Made by a program: the position numbers and the translations under genes. The notes under the pieces are model-generated. The model was not told the DNA's origin. It made no database searches and saw only the letters and a program-made list of their open reading frames with translations. Below are positions 1 through 7,103 of a stretch of 64,000 nt of DNA, piece by piece. Origin of the DNA: Gordonia gummivorans (GTDB lineage Bacteria > Actinomycetota > Actinomycetes > Mycobacteriales > Mycobacteriaceae); the NCBI RefSeq assembly GCF_022513585.1, contig NZ_JAKWBF010000024.1:23754-87753 (forward strand), written 5' to 3'. Each line of letters starts with the position of its first letter. The first letter of the stretch is position 1.

Positions 1-123
1 CCCCTTACCACCCCGGGCCTCGACATCGACCAACGCGATCGTAGAGCCGGGAACGAAGCGTCCCGGCCGCCAGCCAGGTGTGACGAGCGCAAGCAACCAC
101 GTTGGAAAGCTGGACTCCCCACC

Positions 124-154
124 CCGATGAAGTAGACTGTGCCCACTTCATCGG
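124..154. terminator. Palindromic hairpin in intergenic region
   Basis: Perfect inverted repeat CCGATGAAGT (124-133) and ACTTCATCGG (145-154) with an 11-nt loop. There is no clear T-run, so a role as terminator or other structured element is inferred. Confidence 0.35.
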
Positions 155-229
155 CCTCCCGCGTACAGATTTCCAGCCCAACGGGCCCGGCCACCGGACT
201 CTGCGGATCGGCGACTCACCCGCCACAAG

Positions 230-335
230 AAGTAGGGGATGAAACTCCTTCTCCTACCCTTGGAGTCCTCCCCCAGAAAATTCTCGCGGACGACTACGAA
301 CCTCGGGGAAGGAACTCTTCCCCTGGTTTTGGTGG
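230..335 (+). repeat. Dispersed ~105-bp intergenic repeat, copy 1
   Basis: This sequence recurs at 27655-27757 and 63929-64000. Order of parts: a first hairpin (GTAGGGG... CTCCTAC, imperfect in this copy), the shared core CCCTTGGAGTCCTCCCCCAG, a spacer with GGACGACTACGAAC, then a second hairpin GGGGAAG-N5-CTTCCCC, then GGTTTTGGTGG. It sits 62 bp after the wecA stop in the opposite orientation, so wecA transcripts meet the second hairpin first. A bidirectional terminator or a non-autonomous palindromic repeat are the two likely explanations. Confidence 0.75.
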
Positions 336-397
336 GACGACCGTGGCGGGACCGCCGAGTTCCCCAGGTCAGAGGAATGCTCACCGAACGCTTCGGG

Positions 398-1618
398 TCA
401 ACGAAAGGCGCGCGTCGCGGTCCGCAGCTCGGCATAGCGGCGATGCAGACGCGGCGCCATCGTCACCAGCATCGCAATCACGAGACCGCCCGCGAACACC
501 GGTGCGACGACCGACAGCGGGAAAATGGTGCTCGCCGCGACCGAGAATGCGAGCACCCCGACCCACAAGTAGATGATCAACGCCACTCGGCGTTGCGAAT
601 GGCCCAACTCGAGCAGTCGGTGGTGCAGATGCATCTTGTCCGGCGTGTAGAAGCCGACCCCGGCGCGCGTTCGTCGGATGACCGCCATCAGCATGTCGAG
701 CATCGGCACGAAGACCACGGCCGCCACCAGCAGCAACGGCGACAACAAGGTGAACACGTCCGCCGGGCCGTAGGCGTTCACTGCGATACGGCCAGACGCG
801 CTCGTGGACGCCGCAGCCAGCATGAGACCAATCAGCATCGCCCCCGAATCCCCCATGAAGATCCGGGCGGGCGAGAAGTTGTGCGGCAAGAAGCCCAGGC
901 ATGCGCCGGCCAGAACGGCCGAGATCAGCGCGGGCGGGTAGTAACTGACGTCGCCGCCCTGATCACGCAGCAGCCCCAGCGAGAACATGCAGATGGCCGA
1001 CGCTGCGATCAGCCCGAGCCCGGCCGCTAGTCCGTCGAGCCCGTCGATGAAGTTCACCGCGTTGATGGTCGCGACCGTGATGATCACTGTCAGCAGTCCC
1101 GACTGCAGCGGATCCAGCACGAGCGTGCCGATATCGCCGAACGGTACGGGCACCTGCAGCCAGCTGATCTTCATCAGGACCATCACCCCGGCCGCCGTCA
1201 CCTGGCCGACGAACTTGGTCAAGGCATCCAGACCCCAGCGATCGTCGACCGCACCGACCAACACGATGACTGCTCCGGCGGCGATCACCGCACTCATGTC
1301 GGTCGTGTACGCGAACCCGCGGTTCAGCGCGGGCAGGTTGGCCGCCAGCGCGATCGCCGCGACCACCCCGGCGAACATGCCCAGACCACCGAGGCGCGGG
1401 GTCGGGATGACGTGCACATCCCGCACACGCGGTACCGCGACCGCGCCTGCGCGGATGGCGAACACTCGCACCGCCGAGGTCACGAGATAGGTGATCGCGG
1501 CCGCCGTCAGACCGACCAGCAAGAGCTCGCGAAATGGGACGCCGACGCCGCCGCCGGCCGCCCAGATCATCACGTGGGGGTCGGCGCCGGACGGGCTCAG
1601 CGGTGGCGGCACGCGCAC
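398..1618 (-). CDS. wecA: WecA/Rfe-type undecaprenyl-phosphate GlcNAc-1-phosphate transferase
   Basis: Polytopic membrane enzyme of the MraY/WecA family. It transfers GlcNAc-1-phosphate from UDP-GlcNAc to a polyprenyl phosphate, the first lipid-linked step in arabinogalactan linker synthesis in this order. Visible family motifs are PRLGGLGM near residue 54, the Asp pair in VGAVDDRWG, NFIDGLDGLAAG, GDSGAMLIG, and a HLHHRLL motif in the last cytoplasmic loop. About ten hydrophobic segments span its 406 residues, close to the mycobacterial length. The start is uncertain: GTG at 1618 has no good ribosome-binding site, and ATG at 1570 or a later start would still keep the first helix. It follows the glyA-like gene by 4 bp and is the last gene of the minus-strand block. 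Confidence 0.92.
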   Translation of the reverse strand: MRVPPPLSPSGADPHVMIWAAGGGVGVPFRELLLVGLTAAAITYLVTSAVRVFAIRAGAVAVPRVRDVHVIPTPRLGGLGMFAGVVAAIALAANLPALNRGFAYTTDMSAVIAAGAVIVLVGAVDDRWGLDALTKFVGQVTAAGVMVLMKISWLQVPVPFGDIGTLVLDPLQSGLLTVIITVATINAVNFIDGLDGLAAGLGLIAASAICMFSLGLLRDQGGDVSYYPPALISAVLAGACLGFLPHNFSPARIFMGDSGAMLIGLMLAAASTSASGRIAVNAYGPADVFTLLSPLLLVAAVVFVPMLDMLMAVIRRTRAGVGFYTPDKMHLHHRLLELGHSQRRVALIIYLWVGVLAFSVAASTIFPLSVVAPVFAGGLVIAMLVTMAPRLHRRYAELRTATRAFR

Positions 1619-1622
1619 AACG

Positions 1623-2840
1623 CTACCCGGCCGGCAGTTCGGAGATCCGGTCGCGGATACGCGCCTGCGCCGGGTCGTCGGCAGCGACGCTCAACGCCTC
1701 ATCGATCCAGGTCGCGAGCATGCTCATGTCGGCGGCTCCCAGGCCGGCAGACGTGGCGCACGCCGTCCCGATCCGGAAGGCGGATCCGAGTGCCACCGGC
1801 TGCGTGTCGAATGGGAGGACCGCCTTGTCGACGACGATTCCGGCTGCCGCCAGCCGACGCTGCGCCTCGACGCCGGTGAGGCCGCGGGCCGATACGTCGA
1901 CCACGGCGAGGTGGGTGTCGGTCCCGCCCGACACGATCCGCAGACCCCGACCGACCAACGCGTCGGCAAGCGCGGTCGCGTTGGCAACCGCGGTCCGTGC
2001 GTATGCGGCAAACTCGTCGGTGGCCGATTCCGCGAACGCGACGGCCTTGGCAGCGATCGAGTTCATCGCCGGCCCACCCTGAACAAACGGGTACACCGCC
2101 TTGTCCAGCACGTTTCGGTGACGCTCGGGCGCGACCACCAGACCTCCGCGCGGACCTCGGATCACCTTGTTCGTCGACACCGTGACGACGTCCGCGAACG
2201 GCACCGGCGACGGTGCGACTCCCGCGGCCACCAGACCGGCGAGGTGGGCGGCATCCACCCACAGCACGCATTCGGCCTCGTCGGCGATCTGACGCAGGAT
2301 GGCGAAATCGATCAGCCGCGAGTAGGAGGCCGCCCCCGCGACGAGGATGCGGGGCCGGTGGACCAACGCGAGGTCGCGCACCTCGTCGTAGTCGATACAT
2401 TCATCGCTCTTGCGCACCCCGTAGTGCAGCGGGGTGAACCATCGGCCGGAGAAGTTCGCCCGGGAACCATGCGTGAGGTGACCGCCCTGGTCGAGACGCA
2501 GCGCCAGCACGGGATCGCCGGGCTGGGCGAAGGCGGCGTACACCGCCAGGCTCGCCGCACTGCCCGACGCGGGTTGGACGTTGGCGTATTCGGCACCGAA
2601 CAGGGTGCGGGCCCGCTCGATGGCCAGGCTTTCGACCTCGTCGACGACTTCGCAACCACCGTGATACCGCCCTCCCGGGTAGCCCTCGGCGTATTTCGCG
2701 TCGAACACCGAGCCCATGGCGGCCCGGACCGCCGGAGTGGGTTCGGTCTCGCTGGCGATCAGCTGTATCGACGTCGAACGGCGCTCCCGCTCGCGTGCGA
2801 CGAGATCGTCGACGGCGGCGTCCCCGGTGACGCCGGTCAT
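1623..2840 (-). CDS. Serine hydroxymethyltransferase-like PLP enzyme, divergent paralogue
   Basis: Fold-type I PLP enzyme of the SHMT family, 405 residues. Recognisable are IQLIASE near residue 25, KYAEGYPGGRYHGGCE, GGHLTHGS, and the PLP-lysine segment VSTNKVIRGPRGG near residue 225. Canonical SHMT has THK at the Schiff-base site. Here the His is Asn (TNK) and the following Thr is Val; the Tyr-Tyr of GKRYYGG is also RYHGG. A C-terminal FDT...GSAFRIGT segment is kept. The Lys is intact, so PLP binding is expected, but the preferred substrate may differ from serine/THF. The start overlaps the sua5 stop by 4 bp (ATGA), implying translational coupling. The housekeeping glyA is probably elsewhere. 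Confidence 0.8.
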   Translation of the reverse strand: MTGVTGDAAVDDLVARERERRSTSIQLIASETEPTPAVRAAMGSVFDAKYAEGYPGGRYHGGCEVVDEVESLAIERARTLFGAEYANVQPASGSAASLAVYAAFAQPGDPVLALRLDQGGHLTHGSRANFSGRWFTPLHYGVRKSDECIDYDEVRDLALVHRPRILVAGAASYSRLIDFAILRQIADEAECVLWVDAAHLAGLVAAGVAPSPVPFADVVTVSTNKVIRGPRGGLVVAPERHRNVLDKAVYPFVQGGPAMNSIAAKAVAFAESATDEFAAYARTAVANATALADALVGRGLRIVSGGTDTHLAVVDVSARGLTGVEAQRRLAAAGIVVDKAVLPFDTQPVALGSAFRIGTACATSAGLGAADMSMLATWIDEALSVAADDPAQARIRDRISELPAG

Positions 2841-3496
2841 CGCTGCTCCAGCAGTGACTCCGGGTCAACGTCGAGCACGTCGGCAACGTCGGCCACCGAT
2901 ACCGCCCCCACCCGCAGAACCCGGGGGTTCGGCCCGCTGACATCGACGATGGTCGACGCCTGCGCGGCCGGTGAGGGTCCGCCGTCGAGGTAGACCGACA
3001 CCTCTTCGCCGAGTTGGGTCCGGGCCTGCTCGGCCGTGGTGGCCGGCGGCTGACCGGACACATTCGCACTCGACACCGCCATCGGACCGACCTCGCGCAA
3101 GACCTCGATGGCCACCGGATGCAGTGGCATCCGCAGCATCACCGTGCCCGCCGTGTCGCCGAGATCCCACGCCAGCGACGGCGCCTGCTCGACGACCAGA
3201 CTCAGCCCACCCGGCCAGAACGCCTCGACGAGGTCGCGGGCGGCCTGTGACACCGACAGCACCAGGCCGTCGATGGTGTGCCAGGAACCGACCAGGACCG
3301 GCACCGGCATGTCACGGCCACGGTGCTTGGCGGCCAACAACTGCGCCACCGCATCGGCATCGAAGGCATCGCAACCGAGTCCGTAAAGCGTGTCGGTCGG
3401 CATCACGACCAGCCGGCCCGCCTTGGCCGCCCCCACGGCGGCACGGATACCCGCGCTGCGACTCTCCGGATCGTTGCAGTCGAAAACAATGCTCAC
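2837..3496 (-). CDS. sua5: L-threonylcarbamoyladenylate synthase (Sua5/YwlC/TsaC family)
   Basis: Makes threonylcarbamoyl-AMP from threonine, bicarbonate and ATP for the t6A37 modification of ANN-decoding tRNAs. The 219 residues carry the family hallmarks VVMPTDTLYGLGCDA near residue 32, the KHRGRDMPVPVLV region, and PMAVSSANVSGQPP near residue 137. There is no long C-terminal Sua5 domain, so this is the short architecture with a modest tail. It is in the same position as in mycobacteria, downstream of prmC and upstream of wecA. The ATG at 3496 is followed at once by family sequence. Confidence 0.93.
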   Translation of the reverse strand: MSIVFDCNDPESRSAGIRAAVGAAKAGRLVVMPTDTLYGLGCDAFDADAVAQLLAAKHRGRDMPVPVLVGSWHTIDGLVLSVSQAARDLVEAFWPGGLSLVVEQAPSLAWDLGDTAGTVMLRMPLHPVAIEVLREVGPMAVSSANVSGQPPATTAEQARTQLGEEVSVYLDGGPSPAAQASTIVDVSGPNPRVLRVGAVSVADVADVLDVDPESLLEQR

Positions 3497-3546
3497 CCGT
3501 TCATCCTCGCATGCACGGGTTGCGCGACAACGCAGCCGACGCTTCG

Positions 3547-4389
3547 TCAGTCGATCACGGCGAGCCGATAGGGGGTGGTGGTCGACACCTTGATCAGCCC
3601 CGACCGTTCCAGGATCGGTCGTGAGTATTCAGTGGAGTCGGACTGGATCAGCGTCTTTCCTTGCTCGAGGGCTGCACCCGCTCGGGCCGCGGTGAGCGCC
3701 CGGTAGATGCCTCGATGCCGCCACTCGGGAACCACTGCACCGCCCCAGATTCCGGCGAAGTCGGTGCCGGAGACGGGTTCGAGCCGTCCCGACCCGACGA
3801 TGTGCTGAGCCACGTTGTCCGACGTCACGTAGTCAATGTCGGCTTCGGCGACCCAGACCTGCCGGCCGGTCCCGTCGTGCAGGCGCGCCAACTCCTGCTG
3901 CACACTCGCTTCCGAGGGCTCGCCTCGTGCGCCGAACACGCTGTCGACCATCGCCCTGGTTGCTCGAACGTCTGCCGCCGAGGTGATGCGCCGGAGGGTG
4001 ACACCCGAGGGTGCGGTGTCCTCGGCGAGCAGCAACTCGGGGCGCCCGATCATGATCGATTCCGTGCCCCCATCCCGGAATCCGTTGTGCAGCAGACTCT
4101 TGTACAACCCCGGCATGATGTCGTGGCCACGCGTCTTCCACTCCACCGAGGTCAGTCCGGGCACCGCCCGGAAGTAGTCGACGGCGGAGCACACGAGCGC
4201 GGCGAGCTCGTCGTGGGTCGTCGTGAAGGGTCGATAGGTCACCAACCCCCGACCGCCCGCGAGAGTGATCAGGTACAGCGGACCGCACCTCTCGACGTCG
4301 GTCGCCGACGACGCCTCGGCATCTCCTCTCAATTGTTCGTCGTAGGCCGCGAGGAAGGTGTCGATGTCTTCTGCGTGATTCGTTGTCAT
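3547..4389 (-). CDS. GNAT-family N-acetyltransferase
   Basis: 280-residue protein with a C-terminal GNAT fold. The acetyl-CoA-binding motif A is clear in WGGAVVPEWRHRGIYRALT (the RxxGIY turn), preceded by the beta-4 strand and followed by a helix and a SRPILERSGL motif-B-like segment. The N-terminal half looks like a degenerate GNAT repeat, as is common in two-domain family members. The acceptor substrate is unknown. I chose ATG 4389 over the GTG at 4419. The gene sits between prmC (112-bp gap) and sua5 (51-bp gap) and is not part of the mycobacterial version of this block. Direct repeats upstream (4451-4483) suggest separate control. Confidence 0.8.
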   Translation of the reverse strand: MTTNHAEDIDTFLAAYDEQLRGDAEASSATDVERCGPLYLITLAGGRGLVTYRPFTTTHDELAALVCSAVDYFRAVPGLTSVEWKTRGHDIMPGLYKSLLHNGFRDGGTESIMIGRPELLLAEDTAPSGVTLRRITSAADVRATRAMVDSVFGARGEPSEASVQQELARLHDGTGRQVWVAEADIDYVTSDNVAQHIVGSGRLEPVSGTDFAGIWGGAVVPEWRHRGIYRALTAARAGAALEQGKTLIQSDSTEYSRPILERSGLIKVSTTTPYRLAVID

Positions 4390-4416
4390 ATGCCGCCAAG
4401 CGTAGTGACGTGTGGT

Positions 4417-4483
4417 CACGGGTCAACCGAATTCCCGCACCCCCCAAACTCGTTGACCGTGCGTCGAAAACCGTTGACCGTGC
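4417..4483. promoter_or_regulatory. Direct repeats upstream of the GNAT gene
   Basis: Twelve-base CGTTGACCGTGC occurs exactly at 4451-4462 and 4472-4483, a 21-bp period or about two helical turns. An inverted, degenerate half (CACGGGTCAACCG) lies at 4417-4429. The arrangement, 28-94 bp before the GNAT start and between two genes, fits a transcription-factor site. No family can be assigned. Confidence 0.45.
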
Positions 4484-4500
4484 ACGGAAAGCGCCGCCGG

Positions 4501-5370
4501 TTACCCCGCGGCGCGTGTCGCGGAGACGAACCGCGGCCGGCCGGCGAGGTCCTGGTGGGCGACGATCGAATCGAAGACTCCCGCATCGCCGAGTACCTCG
4601 ACGACGCAGCCGGCAGTGGTGTCGTCGTGCTCGATGGCAACCCGGCCACCGGGCCGGAGCGCCCGCCCGATCACCTCGACCATGGGGATGATCACCGACA
4701 TCCCGTCGGCCCCACCGAAGACGGCGCGAGCCGGATCATGGGCGACCTCGGCACTGACCTGGGCATCGGCCGGCACGTACGGCGGGTTGCTGACGATCAC
4801 GTCACACGATCCATCCGGCAGCACGTCGTGCATCGCGACGGCATCGGTGACATCGGCCGCGCAGACGCGGACGCGTTCGCCCAGACCCTGTTCGACGACG
4901 TTGCGCTGCAACCACTTCAACGCTTCGGTGTCCTCCTCTACCGCAGCGACCTCCGCTCGCGGCACCATCGTCGCGATGCCGAGTGCCAGGGCGCCACTCC
5001 CGCTGCAGAGGTCGACAACTCCGACGGGGCGCGATCCGTCGACGGACGACGCCGCGTCGACCGCCCATTCAAGAATGAGTTCGGTCTCGGGCCGCGGAAT
5101 GAACACCCCCGGCCCGACGGCAAGCTCGAGGGGACCGAAGCCGACCCGACCGATGATGTGCTGCAACGGTTCCCGCGTCGCACGTCGCGCGACCGCAGCC
5201 CGAAAGGCTGTGCGCTGCGCGTCGTCGATGCCGTCGACGAGCAGCAGTCGGCCGATCTCGATGCCGAGAACATCCGCCATCAGCCGGTCGGCGTCGACGC
5301 GTGCGGTGTCGATCCCGGCATCGGCCAACAACGTGGTGGCCGTGGCGATCTCGGCAGAGACCGCGGTCAC
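4501..5370 (-). CDS. prmC: Peptide-chain release-factor glutamine N5-methyltransferase
   Basis: Class I SAM-dependent methyltransferase (PrmC/HemK) that methylates the Gln of the GGQ motif in RF1 and RF2. The 289-residue protein has an N-terminal helical substrate domain, [11 protein letters not shown], the FIPRPETE segment, the SAM loop [15 protein letters not shown] near residue 115 and the catalytic NPPYVPA near residue 187. The GTG start at 5370 overlaps the prfA stop by 4 bp (GTGA), so the enzyme is co-translated with its substrate RF1. A longer open frame upstream of this start is only an unused extension antisense to no gene and inside prfA. Confidence 0.95.
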   Translation of the reverse strand: MTAVSAEIATATTLLADAGIDTARVDADRLMADVLGIEIGRLLLVDGIDDAQRTAFRAAVARRATREPLQHIIGRVGFGPLELAVGPGVFIPRPETELILEWAVDAASSVDGSRPVGVVDLCSGSGALALGIATMVPRAEVAAVEEDTEALKWLQRNVVEQGLGERVRVCAADVTDAVAMHDVLPDGSCDVIVSNPPYVPADAQVSAEVAHDPARAVFGGADGMSVIIPMVEVIGRALRPGGRVAIEHDDTTAGCVVEVLGDAGVFDSIVAHQDLAGRPRFVSATRAAG

Positions 5371-6443
5371 TGCGCCTCGAGTCTCGCCTGACGGTCGGCC
5401 GCGACAAGTGCGTCGAGCAGCGCATCCATGTCGCCGCCCAGCACAGCGTCGAGATTGTTGGCCTTGTAGCCGATGCGGTGGTCGGTGATGCGGTTCTCCG
5501 GGAAGTTGTAGGTTCGGATGCGCTCGGAGCGGTCGACCGTGCGGATCTGCGCCGCTCGATCCTGGGCCGCGGCGGCCTGCGCCTGTTCCTCGGCCGCCGA
5601 CTGCAGCCGCGCGGCGAGAACCTGCAATGCGCGAGCCTTGTTCTGCAACTGGGAGCGCTCGTTCTGGCACGTCACCACGATTCCCGTGGGCAGGTGGGTG
5701 ATTCGAACCGCCGAGTCCGTGGTGTTGACGCCCTGACCACCCTTGCCGGACGACCGGTAGACGTCGATGCGCAGTTCGGTCTCGTCGATGACGACGTCTT
5801 CGACCTCTTCGGGCTCGGGATAGATGAGCACCCCGGCCGCGGACGTGTGAATCCGGCCTTGCGACTCGGTCACCGGCACGCGCTGCACCCGATGAACTCC
5901 GCCCTCGAACTTCAGACGCGACCAGACGCCGTCGCGGACCGCTTCCTTGGACTTGATGGACAGCGTCGCTTCCTTGTAGCCCCCGAGGTCGGACTCGGTG
6001 ACGCCGAGTACCTGCGCCTTCCATCCGTTGCGTTCGCAGTACTTGAGGTACATCCGGGCGAGGTCCGCGGCGAACAGCGCCGACTCTTCGCCACCGGCTC
6101 CCGACTTGATCTCGAGAACGACGTCGTCGGCGTCGTGCGGATCGCGGGGAGCGAGCAGATCGGTGAGCGTCGCATCCAGCTCGGCCACGGTGGCCTCGAG
6201 TGCCGGGATCTCCTCGGCGAAGGCCGGGTCGTCGGCGGCCAGCTCACGGGCCGCGTCGAGATCGTCGCGGGCGGCCTGCAGTTTGGCATGCGTTGCCATC
6301 ACCGGCGCGAGCTCGGCGAACCGCTTGCCGACGCGGCGCGCGGCGCCGGGGTCGTCGTGCAGGGACGGATCGGACAGCTGACGTTCGAGACCCGCGTGCT
6401 CGGCGAGGATGTCATCGATCGCCGACGGACTCTGCGTACTCAC
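5367..6443 (-). CDS. prfA: Peptide chain release factor 1
   Basis: RF1 terminates translation at UAA and UAG. The 358-residue protein has the RF1 anticodon-mimic tripeptide PVT (in [11 protein letters not shown]) and the universally conserved GGQ loop in [17 protein letters not shown] near residue 232, followed by THLPTGIVV and [11 protein letters not shown]. Length and N-terminal sequence agree with mycobacterial RF1. The GTG at 6443 is preceded by AGAGGTGAG. It lies downstream of rpmE across a strong hairpin and is coupled to prmC. Confidence 0.96.
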   Translation of the reverse strand: MSTQSPSAIDDILAEHAGLERQLSDPSLHDDPGAARRVGKRFAELAPVMATHAKLQAARDDLDAARELAADDPAFAEEIPALEATVAELDATLTDLLAPRDPHDADDVVLEIKSGAGGEESALFAADLARMYLKYCERNGWKAQVLGVTESDLGGYKEATLSIKSKEAVRDGVWSRLKFEGGVHRVQRVPVTESQGRIHTSAAGVLIYPEPEEVEDVVIDETELRIDVYRSSGKGGQGVNTTDSAVRITHLPTGIVVTCQNERSQLQNKARALQVLAARLQSAAEEQAQAAAAQDRAAQIRTVDRSERIRTYNFPENRITDHRIGYKANNLDAVLGGDMDALLDALVAADRQARLEAQ

Positions 6444-6511
6444 TGCTCACTCACCTCTGCCGATACTCACCCGAACAACCCCGTACCCCGACGATCCCCC
6501 TTCAGACGCCA

Positions 6512-6547
6512 ACGACGCCCTACCCGGATGGACCGGGTGGGCGTCGT
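6512..6547 (-). terminator. Hairpin between rpmE and prfA
   Basis: Stem ACGACGCCC (6512-6520) pairs with GGGCGTCGT (6539-6547), with an inner CCCGG/CCGGG stem. It lies 25 bp after the rpmE stop on the minus strand, so it probably terminates or attenuates transcription from the ribosomal-protein gene into prfA. No long T-run is present, which is usual in this phylum. Confidence 0.6.
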
Positions 6548-6571
6548 CACGGGAGTTACTGCGACACCGGA

Positions 6572-6799
6572 CTACTTGGCTTCTGCGTTCTTGGTGCGCT
6601 TGCCGTAGCGCTTCTCGAACTTCGCGACACGGCCGCCGGTGTCGAGGATCTTCTGCTTGCCGGTGTAGAACGGATGGCACTGCGAGCAGACTTCGACGTT
6701 GATACGTCCGTTGGCAGCGGTGCTGCGGGTCTCGAAGGTGTTGCCGCAGCCGCAGACGACGGTGGTCGTCGCGTACTCGGGGTGAATGCCCTGCTTCAT
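6572..6799 (-). CDS. rpmE: Large-subunit ribosomal protein bL31, zinc-binding form
   Basis: 75-residue bL31. The zinc-ribbon ligands are present as CGCGN near residue 16 and [12 protein letters not shown] near residue 37, so this is the Zn-bound C+ form and not the C- paralogue induced under zinc starvation. The C-terminal [14 protein letters not shown] is typical. ATG 6799 is preceded by GAAAGGGA at good spacing. In mycobacteria rpmE directly follows rho. Here about 10 kb of opposite-strand genes lie between them. Confidence 0.97.
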   Translation of the reverse strand: MKQGIHPEYATTTVVCGCGNTFETRSTAANGRINVEVCSQCHPFYTGKQKILDTGGRVAKFEKRYGKRTKNAEAK

Positions 6800-6978
6800 G
6801 GTGGTTGTCCCTTTCTGTGGTCGCCGGGTCACCGTCGCACTTCGACGGTGTGAACCGGAACCGGACTCGACCGACCAGTATGCCACGCGCAATCGCTTCC
6901 GAAGAAATCGCGCTTGTACCGGGGTCACTCGGCTCAACAGGGGCGACGTTGGATTCATTCCCGGGATTCGACCACGCA

Positions 6979-7020
6979 TTAGGTAGGGCTTATCTTGGTA
7001 AGCCTTAGCTAAGTTATAGT
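6979..7020 (+). promoter_or_regulatory. Putative promoter with two overlapping iron (DtxR/IdeR) boxes before the gltB-like operon
   Basis: TTAGGTAGGGCTTATCTTG (6979-6997) and CTTGGTAAGCCTTAGCTAA (6994-7012) each match 14 of 19 positions of the IdeR/DtxR consensus by eye. A good -10 hexamer TATAGT follows at 7015-7020, with ATCTTG 17 bp before it as a weak -35. The boxes therefore cover the promoter core, the arrangement expected for iron-dependent repression. The site lies 84-125 bp before the gltB-like start. Binding is inferred. Confidence 0.55.
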
Positions 7021-7103
7021 TCTCCCCGGCGTCGCTTCATCGTCGCAGCGACGTCACCTGCCCTCCCCTGATCACCACGATCACTGCCGAGAACAGAGGA
7101 TGA

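Larger units (their letters stand above)
1..397. other. Intergenic region with no supported gene
   Basis: No reading frame here has a credible start, ribosome-binding site or recognisable product. The region lies downstream of wecA. In mycobacteria wecA (rfe) is followed by atpI and atpB, but no atpI is visible before the window edge. What can be seen is a 10-bp hairpin at 124-154 and copy 1 of a dispersed repeat at 230-335. Confidence 0.7.

Noticed and set aside
4501..6024. A 507-codon open frame running through prmC and into prfA
   Set aside because: Only the part from 5370 down encodes PrmC; the rest is out-of-frame sequence inside prfA with no family likeness.
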